DNA of 64,000 bases from Chitinophaga polysaccharea (GTDB taxonomy: Bacteria > Bacteroidota > Bacteroidia > Chitinophagales > Chitinophagaceae), in assembly GCF_007829335.1 (NCBI RefSeq), contig NZ_VIWO01000003.1:1-64000 (forward strand). The letters run 5' to 3'. Below the pieces are notes generated by a model. It was not told the DNA's origin. It made no database searches and saw only the letters and a program-made list of their open reading frames with translations. Below, piece by piece: positions 17,433 through 25,286 of this stretch. The position numbers and the translations under genes are program-made. Positions within the stretch are counted from its first letter, which is position 1, and each line of letters opens with the position of its first letter.

Positions 17433-19007
17433 TTACAGGTTTTGTGAAGCGCTGCCGGTTGTTGAAATATTATAATAGTAGATGCTGTTGCCTCTTTCGG
17501 GGTAAAAACCGATGAGTTTCAGGTTTTTGTTCTTGTCCAAAGCACTGCTGAGTGCATCTACAGAGGTTACCGGGGTATCGCCGGCTTTCAGGATCACGAA
17601 GCCTGGCGCCATAGAAGTTTGTTTTTTCAGGATACCGTTGCCGATATCATTTACAATAACGCCGCCATTGATGCCTAACCGGGCTGCCTGGTCCTGGCTC
17701 AGTTCACCCAGATCAGCGCCTAAACGGTCCAGGGCAGTTACTTTCACCAGGTCGGTATTCCCTTTCAGGTTTTTCATGACTACATTATCCACCGTGGTTT
17801 CTTTGTTGCCACGCAGGTAAGTAATACTGACTTTATCGCCTGGTTTGTAACGGGCTACCTGTTCACCGAGTTGGGAAGTAGCCGGAATTTTTACGCCGTT
17901 AATAGCAGTAATCACATCGCCGGCACGCAGTCCTGCAGCGGCTGCAGAGCTGTTGGGCAGTACTTCTGTTACCTGTACGCCGTTTACGTTCCTTTTAATA
18001 CCGGCATCTTTCAGCTCTTCATCGCTCATATTATTGATGAGGGATGACTGTGCATATCTCACGCCCAGGTAAGCTCTTTGTACGTTACCATATTTCAGGA
18101 TATCGTTGACCACTTTTTTCACCAGGTTAACCGGGATAGCGTAGGAATAACCAGCATAAGAACCGGTGGGCGAAGCGATAGCAGAGTTGATACCTACCAG
18201 CTCACCAGCGGTATTTACCAGTGCGCCGCCACTATTACCCTGGTTTACAGCGGCATCGGTTTGTATAAAGGATTCAATAGCGCTGTTCATTTTACCACCG
18301 CTGCGGTTAATACCAATGGAGCGGGATTTGGCACTCACGATACCAGCGGTAACGGTAGCATCGAGGTTCAAGGGATAACCTACGGCCAGTACCCATTGTC
18401 CTATGTCCACGTTGTCGGAGTTACCATACATCAGGTAAGGAAGGCCTTTGGCGTCTATTTTAATGACGGCCAGGTCGGTGCTGGGATCGGCGCCTACCAG
18501 CTTAGCCTTGAAGTTCTGGTTGCTGTTGAGCGTTACATTGATTTCGTCGGCATCAGCGATCACGTGGTTATTGGTAACGATATATCCATCGCCGGAAATC
18601 AGCACACCGGAACCGGAGGCCATTTGGCCGGGAATGTAATATTTACGTCCGCCACCGCCACCATTGAATTCATCTCCGAAAAAGTCATCGCCAAAAAGAT
18701 CCTGCAGGATACTGCGTTGACGCTGAAGGTTATTGCCATTCGTGACCTGGCGGGGATTGATTTTTGTTTTGATGTGTACTACGCCGGGAACTGCGGCCTT
18801 GGCGGCTATGGTAAAATCAGAGGGTGGGGTAGCGTTGGTATTGCCTTCGGAACCAGGCATATACCGTGCATAATTAACTGGGACTTCTGTGCCATTCTGA
18901 TAAACTATCGGCTGCCTCGGTTGGAAATATTTGCCATACACAAATATGGAGGCAGTTGCCGTTACTGCACTGATAAGGACAGTTGTAACAATTTGCTTGA
19001 ATTTCAT
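17433..19007 (-). CDS. HtrA/DegP-type periplasmic serine protease
   Basis: The protein should degrade or refold damaged envelope proteins. I start it at 19007 (MKFKQIVTTVLISAV), giving 524 residues with an N-terminal membrane anchor or signal peptide directly at the start. The in-frame ATG at 19040 would add 11 residues ahead of it. The trypsin-like domain has H148 in TNNHVIADA, D178 in STDLAVIKID and S259 in NQGNSGGAL. Two PDZ domains follow (about 310-400 and about 415-510). A Gly/Phe-rich segment near residue 110-125 corresponds to the flexible LA loop of DegP-type enzymes. It is a single gene with its own promoter, leader hairpin and terminator, consistent with envelope-stress control. 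Confidence 0.92.
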   Translation of the reverse strand: MKFKQIVTTVLISAVTATASIFVYGKYFQPRQPIVYQNGTEVPVNYARYMPGSEGNTNATPPSDFTIAAKAAVPGVVHIKTKINPRQVTNGNNLQRQRSILQDLFGDDFFGDEFNGGGGGRKYYIPGQMASGSGVLISGDGYIVTNNHVIADADEINVTLNSNQNFKAKLVGADPSTDLAVIKIDAKGLPYLMYGNSDNVDIGQWVLAVGYPLNLDATVTAGIVSAKSRSIGINRSGGKMNSAIESFIQTDAAVNQGNSGGALVNTAGELVGINSAIASPTGSYAGYSYAIPVNLVKKVVNDILKYGNVQRAYLGVRYAQSSLINNMSDEELKDAGIKRNVNGVQVTEVLPNSSAAAAGLRAGDVITAINGVKIPATSQLGEQVARYKPGDKVSITYLRGNKETTVDNVVMKNLKGNTDLVKVTALDRLGADLGELSQDQAARLGINGGVIVNDIGNGILKKQTSMAPGFVILKAGDTPVTSVDALSSALDKNKNLKLIGFYPERGNSIYYYNISTTGSASQNL

Positions 19008-19042
19008 ATTATAGTGTGTTTGCGTGATAATTAATGACATAA

Positions 19043-19073
19043 CAAGGGCATAAGATCAATTTGCATGCCCTTG
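19043..19073 (-). other. Hairpin in the htrA 5' leader
   Basis: A 9-bp perfect inverted repeat CAAGGGCAT/ATGCCCTTG (19043-19051 with 19065-19073) lies between the candidate promoter and the htrA start. It would form at the 5' end of the mRNA, or could be a protein-binding palindrome. Confidence 0.5.
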
Positions 19074-19076
19074 CTA

Positions 19077-19109
19077 CAAATTTAACAGGTACAACGAATG
19101 AAACGCAAG
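19077..19109 (-). promoter_or_regulatory. Candidate htrA promoter
   Basis: On the minus strand TAAATTTG (19077-19084) matches the -7 consensus, with CTTG (19106-19109) 21 nt upstream as an imperfect -33. The leader would be about 60 nt and include the hairpin at 19043-19073. Confidence 0.5.
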
Positions 19110-19267
19110 TACCCATATTTACTTTAACACATTTTTATCGTAATCGTTAAACACGGCTTAAAACCCCACTGACAGGGCTGTCAGGTTGCATGTCAATATA
19201 ACAAGTAAATGCGACAAATTGTTAGAAGAGGGATGAATGGCAGGGAAGGCAGGCGCCTTCCCTGCGT

Positions 19268-20266
19268 TTATAATTCCAGGAGAAACTTCAGGGTATCTAC
19301 GCCGTCGGCGTAGTCAATCAGGTTGGGTTGCTGGGCATAACCGAAAGGCGTAAATGACTGGCCTACCAAGCATTGGATAGCCTCTTCACCGGAAAGCTCC
19401 TGTTGCAGCTGGGCCATATCTATATAGTAGCTATAGTGCAATACACTGAGCGGAGAAAACAGGGCGGTATTTTCCTGCAGCAGTATTGTACCATTGGTAA
19501 TATAAGGACTGCTATTCAGCAGCAGTAAGGCCAGGTTATAGTCGTAATTATTTTTGTATTTATGGTGTTCTGCCAGGTGGCCGTACTTGTCCAGTGCTTT
19601 CAGTAGCGGTACAAAATCGTAGTTGGTCGGTACATATATCTTAGTCACATTCCGGCAGCCCAGTCCGAAGTACAGCATAATATCATCTGCCAGGGCTTCC
19701 AGTTCAGCGGCTGATTCGTGGCCGGTAAGAATGGCGGCAGAGGTACGGTTATGCCGGATAATATGCGGGTATTTGGCAAAATAGTAGTGGAAATACCGGG
19801 CAGAGTTGTTGCTGCCAGTGGCAATATAGGCATCGCAGCCTTTCAGCATCTCCTGGATTTCGGTTTGATGGGCTAGGGCAGGATACCATTCGCCTATCTT
19901 TTCCAGGATATGTTTCAGGAGGATTTCGTCTTTGGCAGATAGCTTCATTTTAACCTGGTGTCCGCTCACGAAACCGCAAAGCCAGTCATGGAAGCCTACC
20001 AGGGGAATATTTCCCGCTGTTACGATGCCCACCGTTTTAGCTTCACGGGCCTCCGCTACTTTCGGGTAGCCCTCCAGCCAGTCTTTTAATTTTTCCGGGG
20101 AAAGGAAATACCGGGAGATATTATCCAGGGCGTTGTCTATAAAGGCAGGTGTAAACCATCCATTGGCGATAAAAGCGCGCTCTTTCACTGCTTCCAACTC
20201 GGGGCTTTTAGCGGCCAGATACTGCCCCAGGCGTACCAATGCGGCTTCTTTTTCTATAATGTTCAT
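19268..20266 (-). CDS. LuxC-like acyl-CoA reductase family protein
   Basis: The 332-residue protein resembles the LuxC/acyl-CoA reductase branch of the aldehyde dehydrogenase fold, with TVGIVTAGNIPLVGFHDWLCG near residue 80 and a CDAYIATGSNNSARYFHYYF segment near 150. A GLGCRNVTKIYVP segment near 205 holds the likely catalytic cysteine. The family reduces acyl groups to aldehydes with NADPH. At 332 residues it is shorter than bacterial LuxC, and there are no luxAB genes, so luminescence is not implied. It is divergent from two ferredoxin genes across 94 bp, and overlapping promoters suggest a redox connection by context. Confidence 0.75.
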   Translation of the reverse strand: MNIIEKEAALVRLGQYLAAKSPELEAVKERAFIANGWFTPAFIDNALDNISRYFLSPEKLKDWLEGYPKVAEAREAKTVGIVTAGNIPLVGFHDWLCGFVSGHQVKMKLSAKDEILLKHILEKIGEWYPALAHQTEIQEMLKGCDAYIATGSNNSARYFHYYFAKYPHIIRHNRTSAAILTGHESAAELEALADDIMLYFGLGCRNVTKIYVPTNYDFVPLLKALDKYGHLAEHHKYKNNYDYNLALLLLNSSPYITNGTILLQENTALFSPLSVLHYSYYIDMAQLQQELSGEEAIQCLVGQSFTPFGYAQQPNLIDYADGVDTLKFLLEL

Positions 20267-20320
20267 GAAACTATATAAATAATGACTTAATTAAACCGGG
20301 AAAATTTTATTTTTGTCACA

Positions 20321-20349
20321 CAAAATTAATGGCTTACTACTTAATCAAA
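20321..20349 (-). promoter_or_regulatory. Candidate promoter of the acyl-CoA reductase gene, overlapping the ferredoxin promoter
   Basis: On the minus strand TAATTTTG (20321-20328) is preceded at 17 nt by TTTG (20346-20349). On the plus strand TATTTTTG at 20308-20315 is a full -7 match for the first ferredoxin. The two -7 elements are 5 nt apart and face away from each other, so polymerases would compete. Confidence 0.45.
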
Positions 20350-20360
20350 AAGTTTACACT

Positions 20361-20708
20361 ATGGCAATTAAGATAACAGACGAATGTATAAATTGCGGTG
20401 CCTGCGAACCAGAATGCCCTAACAATGCGATCTATGAAGGCGGAGTAGAATGGGCCATTGCTGATGGCACCACCGTAAAAGGCTCCTATACCCTCATGGA
20501 TGGTAGTGTAATGGACGCAGACCAGCGCAATGCGCCTATCAGTGTAGATACCTACTACATTGTGCCCAACAAATGTACAGAATGCCAGGGATTTCATGAA
20601 GAACCGCAATGTGCGGCTGTTTGCCCGGTAGATTGCTGTGTACCTGACGAAATGTACCAGGAAACGGTGGATGAGCTGATGGGCAAGAAAGCAAAACTGC
20701 ACATCTAA
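20361..20708 (+). CDS. 4Fe-4S dicluster ferredoxin, copy 1
   Basis: The 115-residue electron carrier has a first cluster motif C9-x2-C12-x2-C15-x3-C19-P and a second set near residues 72-92 ([13 protein letters not shown], then CPVDCC). The x8 spacing and the insert between the clusters (about 25-65) are typical of the long Alvin-type bacterial ferredoxins. The start at 20361 ([13 protein letters not shown]) puts the first cluster at its usual place; an in-frame ATG at 20313 would add 16 unrelated residues. About 96 of 115 residues match the second copy. It has its own terminator, so each copy is a separate unit. Confidence 0.92.
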   Translation: MAIKITDECINCGACEPECPNNAIYEGGVEWAIADGTTVKGSYTLMDGSVMDADQRNAPISVDTYYIVPNKCTECQGFHEEPQCAAVCPVDCCVPDEMYQETVDELMGKKAKLHI

Positions 20709-20727
20709 AATATTTTAAAGGGAGCTT

Positions 20728-20763
20728 AAAAACCGTTCCGGCTACGGCCGCAACGGTTTTTTT
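20728..20763 (+). terminator. Terminator of ferredoxin copy 1
   Basis: A 10-bp stem AAAAACCGTT/AACGGTTTTT (20728-20737 with 20752-20761) ends in seven T or more. The copy after the second ferredoxin lies at exactly the same offset (441 nt). Confidence 0.85.
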
Positions 20764-20801
20764 ATATCATTTTGAACAACAGCTAACCCAAAAATATACC
20801 T

Positions 20802-21149
20802 ATGGCGCTTAAAATAACAGACGAATGTATAAGTTGTAATGCCTGCGAATCAGAATGTCCCAATAATGCGATCTATGAAGGTGGCGTAGAATGGGCTATG
20901 GCCGACGGCACCACTATCAAAGGCGCTTATACCCTGATAAATGGCAGCATTATGGATGCCGACCAGCGCAATGCACCTATCAGCACGGATATCTATTACA
21001 TTGTGCCCGACAAGTGCACAGAATGCCAGGGATTTCATGAAGAACCGCAATGTGCGTCCGTTTGCCCGGTAGATTGCTGCGTACCCGACGACATGTACCA
21101 GGAAACGGTGGCGGAGCTGACAGACAAGAAGGCAAAGCTGCATGCCTGA
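20802..21149 (+). CDS. 4Fe-4S dicluster ferredoxin, copy 2
   Basis: The 115-residue paralogue of the preceding gene keeps all cysteines of both cluster motifs. By eye 19 positions differ, mostly conservative (I/L, V/I, S/A), but residues 11, 13 and 17 around the first cluster change from N, G, P to S, N, S, which may shift its redox potential. The 441-nt offset between the genes equals the offset between their terminators, so the duplicated unit included the 3' untranslated region. The two may be expressed under different conditions because each has its own upstream region. Confidence 0.92.
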   Translation: MALKITDECISCNACESECPNNAIYEGGVEWAMADGTTIKGAYTLINGSIMDADQRNAPISTDIYYIVPDKCTECQGFHEEPQCASVCPVDCCVPDDMYQETVAELTDKKAKLHA

Positions 21150-21168
21150 AATATTTTAAAGGAAATTT

Positions 21169-21208
21169 AAAAAACCGTTACGGCTTTAGCCGGGACGGTT
21201 TTTTTTAT
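21169..21208 (+). terminator. Terminator of ferredoxin copy 2
   Basis: A stem AAAAAACCGT/ACGGTTTTTT (21169-21178 with 21195-21204) with an internal GGCT/AGCC pair is followed by T. It is a diverged copy of the terminator at 20728. Confidence 0.85.
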
Positions 21209-21297
21209 GTAATTTGAACAGCAGCAGCTGTCAGGGCCGTTGCTCTTGCCAATTAACAAATAACCTTTAACTTTACCCGCTTATTGTAAAACATCTT

Positions 21298-22284
21298 ATG
21301 AAGAAGAATATAGCTTTGGTAGCCGGTGGATATTCCGGAGAATATGTGATATCTGTGCAGAGTGCCGTAACAATTGAAAATAACCTGGATAGCAGCAAAT
21401 ATAATGTGTATAAGATCATTATCACAAAAGACAGCTGGAGCTATACAGCGGCCGATGGTGCCGTTGTGGAAGTAGATAAAAATGATTTTTCGTTGACCGT
21501 TCAGGGAAATAAAATCACCTTTGACGCCGTATTTATCGGCATCCATGGCACTCCTGGCGAGGATGGCCGCTTACAGGGCTATTTTGAAATGCTGGGCATT
21601 CCCTTTACCAGCTGTGGCATGGTTACCTCCGCCGTTACCTTCAATAAGAGCTTTTGCAATAAGATAGTAGATGCCCTGAACGTGGTAAACGTGTCTAAGT
21701 CAGTACATATTTTCCGCGATCAGCCTCATAATACCACCGATATCCTGCAACAGTTACGTTTACCCGTGTTCGTGAAACCGGCAGAAGGAGGCAGCAGTAT
21801 CGGTATGTCTAAAGTAAAAACAGCGGAAGAACTGCCATCAGCTATTGATAAAGCCTTTAAGGAAGATGCGCAGGTACTGATAGAAGAATTTATCAAAGGC
21901 CGGGAACTCACCATTGGCTTGTATCGTGAAAATGGCGCCATTACGGTGTTGCCGATTACGGAAATAGTGAGCAGCAAGGAATTTTTCGATTACGAGGCCA
22001 AATACACCCCGGGGGTATCGAACGAAATTACTCCTGCACCCGTATCGGACGAGATTACCCGGAAAGTGCAGGAAACAGCTACCATCCTGTATAATAAGCT
22101 GAACTGTAAGGGTATTACCAGGGTGGATTTTATTTATGAAGAAGGCACCGGAAAATTATTTTTCCTGGAAATAAACACGATGCCGGGACAATCCGAAAAC
22201 AGTCTGGTGCCGCAACAGGTAAGAGCTGCGGGGAAAACGCTGAAAGAATTTTATGGCGTGCTTTTAGAAGAAAGCATGAAGTAA
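21298..22284 (+). CDS. ddl: D-alanine--D-alanine ligase
   Basis: Ddl joins two D-alanines with ATP for the peptidoglycan stem peptide. The 328 residues have the ATP-grasp layout. The N-terminal VAGGYSGEYVISVQSA replaces the usual GGxSxEHxVS loop with EYVIS. IGIHGTPGEDGRLQGYFEMLGIPFTSCG at about 80-107 is diagnostic. Next come FVKPAEGGSSIGMSKV near 158, the VLIEEFIKGRELTIGL segment, and the metal-binding FFLEINTMPGQSENSLVPQQ near 285. The Glu-Tyr in place of Glu-His in the first loop is common outside Proteobacteria. It probably heads an operon with the PASTA protein 28 nt downstream. Confidence 0.93.
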   Translation: MKKNIALVAGGYSGEYVISVQSAVTIENNLDSSKYNVYKIIITKDSWSYTAADGAVVEVDKNDFSLTVQGNKITFDAVFIGIHGTPGEDGRLQGYFEMLGIPFTSCGMVTSAVTFNKSFCNKIVDALNVVNVSKSVHIFRDQPHNTTDILQQLRLPVFVKPAEGGSSIGMSKVKTAEELPSAIDKAFKEDAQVLIEEFIKGRELTIGLYRENGAITVLPITEIVSSKEFFDYEAKYTPGVSNEITPAPVSDEITRKVQETATILYNKLNCKGITRVDFIYEEGTGKLFFLEINTMPGQSENSLVPQQVRAAGKTLKEFYGVLLEESMK

Positions 22285-22312
22285 GGATTATCACACTTAA
22301 TATATCATTATC

Positions 22313-23125
22313 GTGTTCGACTTTATTACCAAACGCTCATTTGGGATCAACCTGCTCGCTGTTATCGCCATGTTCTTTGCACTGGCCCTGCTGTTCTTTT
22401 CTTTGCTGGGCGTGATCACCAAGCATGGACAGCAGCTGACAGTACCGGATGTGCGCGGAAAAAATGTAAAGGAAGCTATCAGCCTGCTGGAAAATGCCGG
22501 TTTTGAAGCTGATGTGAGAGATTCCATTTATATTGATTCCATTCCCCCACTGGCAGTATATGCGCAAACTCCCGATAAAGGAGCACAGGTAAAGGTGGGC
22601 AGAACCATCTACCTGACGGTGAACAAGACCGTAGCCCCTATGGTGAAAATGCCGGACCTGGAAGGGCTTACCTTCCGCAGCGCCGAAATGATGCTGAAAA
22701 GCCTGCGCCTCAACGTAGGAGATACCATCTATAAACCAGACTTTGCCACCAATACCGTATTACAACAGCTGTTTGGAGGCAAGAAAATAAAGCCAGGCAC
22801 CCTGGTTGCAGAAGGTAGCAATATTACGCTGATCCTCAGTAGTGGTACCGGAAGTGTAGAAAACCCGGTGCCTAACTTCGTGGGACTTACCTACGCCGAA
22901 GCCCGGGAAATGCTGAGCGCCAGCAACCTGAACCCAGGCACGGTGATCATCGATCCAAATGTAACAGATACCGCCAACGCCTATATTATTAAACAGGTGC
23001 CGGCCCGCAAAAATGAAATCGGTGACTTTAACATGGTGAGAGCCGGTGAAAGCGTTGATTTCTGGTTATCTGCCAACAAACCGGTAACCGACAGCACGGC
23101 TACCCAGCCTGCTAAACAGGAATAA
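22313..23125 (+). CDS. Membrane-anchored PASTA-domain protein without a kinase
   Basis: The 270-residue protein starts at a GTG (22313), which places an N-terminal transmembrane helix at about residues 12-35 (LLAVIAMFFALALLFFSLLGV). Three PASTA domains follow in the periplasm: about 43-110 (LTVPDVRGKNVKEAISLLENAGF), 112-183 (VKMPDLEGLTFRSAEMMLKSL) and 187-255 (NPVPNFVGLTYAEAREMLS). PASTA domains bind peptidoglycan fragments or act as spacers in Ser/Thr kinases and penicillin-binding proteins; here neither catalytic domain is present. Its position next to ddl supports a cell-wall role. The exact function is not known to me. Confidence 0.88.
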   Translation: MFDFITKRSFGINLLAVIAMFFALALLFFSLLGVITKHGQQLTVPDVRGKNVKEAISLLENAGFEADVRDSIYIDSIPPLAVYAQTPDKGAQVKVGRTIYLTVNKTVAPMVKMPDLEGLTFRSAEMMLKSLRLNVGDTIYKPDFATNTVLQQLFGGKKIKPGTLVAEGSNITLILSSGTGSVENPVPNFVGLTYAEAREMLSASNLNPGTVIIDPNVTDTANAYIIKQVPARKNEIGDFNMVRAGESVDFWLSANKPVTDSTATQPAKQE

Positions 23126-23177
23126 AAGAAATAGTGTAATTTGAACCTGATTTTAAATACTTTATAACTATACAACT

Positions 23178-23483
23178 ATGCAAAATATAACAGCAGAAGA
23201 ACTGAAACAACGTATCGACAACGGGGAAGAGCTATATATTTTAGATGTAAGAGAACCGCACGAACGCGCAGAATTCAATATTGGTGGTGTACACATTCCG
23301 CTGGGCTTTGTACAGCAAATGCAGGTAGATGAAATTGAAGACTGGAAGGATAAAGAAATTATCGTGTATTGCCGCAGCGGCAACCGTAGCGGACAAGCCT
23401 GTATGCTGCTGGATTCTATGGGCTTTACCAACACCAAAAACCTGGTGGGCGGTATGCTGAAATGGACAGAACTGTATAAATAA
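23178..23483 (+). CDS. Single-domain rhodanese-like sulfurtransferase
   Basis: The 101-residue cytoplasmic protein is one rhodanese domain, with LYILDVREPHERAEFNIGGVHIPLG at about 20-44 and the active-site loop YCRSGNRSG with C65. Such proteins carry sulfur as a persulfide between partners. It follows the PASTA gene by 52 nt and is probably in the same transcript. A 32-bp perfect hairpin follows its stop codon. The physiological acceptor is unknown. Confidence 0.9.
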   Translation: MQNITAEELKQRIDNGEELYILDVREPHERAEFNIGGVHIPLGFVQQMQVDEIEDWKDKEIIVYCRSGNRSGQACMLLDSMGFTNTKNLVGGMLKWTELYK

Positions 23484-23588
23484 GCATAAGCGCATAAAGC
23501 AAAAAGCTATTGAAGCGAATGATCAGCGTGAGTAAATATCCGCTTAAATCATTCGCTTCAATAGCTTTTTGCTTTATGCTCCTATGCT
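23483..23588. terminator. Very long hairpin between convergent genes
   Basis: A 32-bp perfect inverted repeat (23492-23523 with 23548-23579) has a 24-nt loop. It is extended by 6 bp (23483-23488 with 23583-23588) across a 3x3 internal loop. It fills the whole gap between the rhodanese stop and the RidA stop, and the RidA stop codon lies within its outer arm. Confidence 0.85.
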
Positions 23589-23974
23589 TTCTGCTCTACA
23601 ATGGCGGTAGCTTCCACTTCCACAAGGTATCGCGGATCTATCAGTTTGCTTACTTCCACCATTGTGGTAGCTGGTTTAATACTTTTAAAGAACTCTCCGT
23701 GTGCCCGGCCATACTCTTCCCATCGTGATATATCCGTCACAAACATGCGGGTACGTACTACATCATGCAGCGTGGCACCGGCGTTGATCAGCGCTGCTTC
23801 TATTTTAGCCAGGGCAAACCTGGTCTGCTCATAGGCGTCTCCTTCTGCTACTACCTTATCATTGTCGGAAGCAACCGTGCCGGATACTTCTATCACATTG
23901 CCGATCCTTACAGCCCGGGAGTAACCTACTTTCCCTTCCCAAAGGGCTCCGGAGGAATAATTGGTACGTTTCAT
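23582..23974 (-). CDS. RidA/YjgF/UK114 family enamine/imine deaminase
   Basis: RidA-type enzymes hydrolyse reactive enamine and imine intermediates made by PLP enzymes. The 130 residues include the start SSGALWEGKVGYSRAVRIGNVIEVSGTV and the central helix EQTRFALAKIEAALINAGATLHDVVRTRMFVTD, whose arginine matches the substrate carboxylate-binding residue. The usual C-terminal VEVEATAIVE segment is also present. The variation at the N-terminus places it in a RidA subfamily other than the classic one. It lies 8 nt after the membrane-protein gene and is probably cotranscribed with it. Confidence 0.9.
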   Translation of the reverse strand: MKRTNYSSGALWEGKVGYSRAVRIGNVIEVSGTVASDNDKVVAEGDAYEQTRFALAKIEAALINAGATLHDVVRTRMFVTDISRWEEYGRAHGEFFKSIKPATTMVEVSKLIDPRYLVEVEATAIVEQKA

Positions 23975-23982
23975 ATGCGTTG

Positions 23983-25110
23983 TTAAGGAGCACCTTGAGT
24001 GCGTTGCTCCTTACTAAATTTAACAATTTTCCCCAGCAAATCAAACCAGAACGGGGCGCCTAAAGAAAGCGCCAGTGCGGTGAGCGCCCATCCGGCCCAT
24101 ACCAGTCGCTTATTTTGCTGGAGAGGGTGGGTAAAGCCACAGCGGATGGTTACCTGCCCGTTACTACTATCGGCTACACAGCCCCGGCTAATGCCCAGCA
24201 CATTCCTGGCATCGCCGGCATCGTTGCGGAGCGTGGCGTATATGCCTATCAGTGAGGTATCATTTACGAATACACGCAAGGAGGTATCTGCGCGGTAAAA
24301 GGAGCTGTCTTTATGTACCAGGTGCTTACTGATCAGGGTATCGGTAACAGCGGTATAAGCCGGGACCCGGCTGGCGGCCAGCTGCACCAGCTGCGTCCTT
24401 ACATTTTTATCTTTCATCAGGATACGTGCAATGGCAATGGAATCGACATTAAAAACAGCGGCAATCACCATACCGAGGCACAACAACCAGGTTTGTGTTT
24501 GCTTGCGGTACCAGCCACTGGCGCGGGTCATGGTTTCATTGAACCAGCCTTCCAGTTCCACTCGGAAAGCTTTTATATCATGTGCCGCATCATCAAAAAG
24601 TTGTTGCAGGTGTTCCAGGGTATCCGGCGCTAAGTGCAGGTAATTGTCCCGCAGCGCGGTATAGATCATTTCCGGATCGCCGGGACTGGCAGCGGTAGTG
24701 GGTGGTTGCGCTTTATAACTGCTGCGCAGTAAATGAATGATGGCCTGTGAAAAAATAGAAGGACTGATATATGCAGGCCGCGAAGCAGCGGTATTTTCCC
24801 CCAGGTGGCGGATTGAGGGACTGTCGTAAAATTTTTCCAGGAAAGGACTGCCTTTGAAAGGCGCAAAGAAATAGATGATGCTCCAGCCTAATTCATAAAA
24901 CCAGTTGAAAAACGTAAACCGGCGAAACCAGCGATGGTCCCGGCGCCGGGGATCTCCTTCCAATAGCCGCCGTAATCCTTTGGTAAGCCCGCGTGCCCGG
25001 GCATTCAGCATTCTTGCAATGAATTCCTGTACTACAGAAGCCAGCAAGCTATAAAGCAGGTAAATGAAAATAAGGCCGAGGGCCACATCTATGGCCAGGT
25101 TGCTAAACAT
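23983..25110 (-). CDS. Conserved membrane protein of unknown function
   Basis: The 375-residue protein has an N-terminal transmembrane helix (about 6-28), a central one near 213-238 (LLCLGMVIAAVFNVDSIAIARILM) and a C-terminal one near 340-362 (WAGWALTALALSLGAPFWFDLLG). A basic stretch (RARGLTKGLRRLLEGDPRRRDHRW) follows the first helix, and a cytoplasmic or periplasmic part of about 80-210 is rich in helices. I do not recognise the family and see no catalytic motif. It forms a two-gene unit with the RidA gene. Confidence 0.75.
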   Translation of the reverse strand: MFSNLAIDVALGLIFIYLLYSLLASVVQEFIARMLNARARGLTKGLRRLLEGDPRRRDHRWFRRFTFFNWFYELGWSIIYFFAPFKGSPFLEKFYDSPSIRHLGENTAASRPAYISPSIFSQAIIHLLRSSYKAQPPTTAASPGDPEMIYTALRDNYLHLAPDTLEHLQQLFDDAAHDIKAFRVELEGWFNETMTRASGWYRKQTQTWLLCLGMVIAAVFNVDSIAIARILMKDKNVRTQLVQLAASRVPAYTAVTDTLISKHLVHKDSSFYRADTSLRVFVNDTSLIGIYATLRNDAGDARNVLGISRGCVADSSNGQVTIRCGFTHPLQQNKRLVWAGWALTALALSLGAPFWFDLLGKIVKFSKEQRTQGAP

Positions 25111-25261
25111 AGGATAGTGTATTTAGTTGACATATATACATAAAAATAATAATTATTATTACTAAGTTACCCACCGGCTACGCAATGTATTTGTCAACTC
25201 ACCGTTATCTTTGGTAGAGCGTGGTAAAAGACCACCTGTGTAAAACCATTTTCAGACATTA

Positions 25262-25269
25262 TATATTTG
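25262..25269 (+). promoter_or_regulatory. Candidate -7 element for the secreted-protein gene
   Basis: TATATTTG matches TANNTTTG and lies 17 nt before the ATG at 25287, giving a very short leader. A second match TATCTTTG is at 25206-25213. Neither has a good TTTG at the right distance. Confidence 0.35.
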
Positions 25270-25286
25270 CGTACATTTTAAGTTAT

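Noticed and set aside
18078..19034. 318-residue open frame on the plus strand
   Set aside because: It lies antisense inside htrA, whose protein has a complete catalytic triad and PDZ domains. The antisense translation shows no recognisable domain.
19268..20266. Part of a bioluminescence (lux) system
   Set aside because: Only a LuxC-like reductase is present; no luxA, luxB, luxD or luxE genes are nearby.
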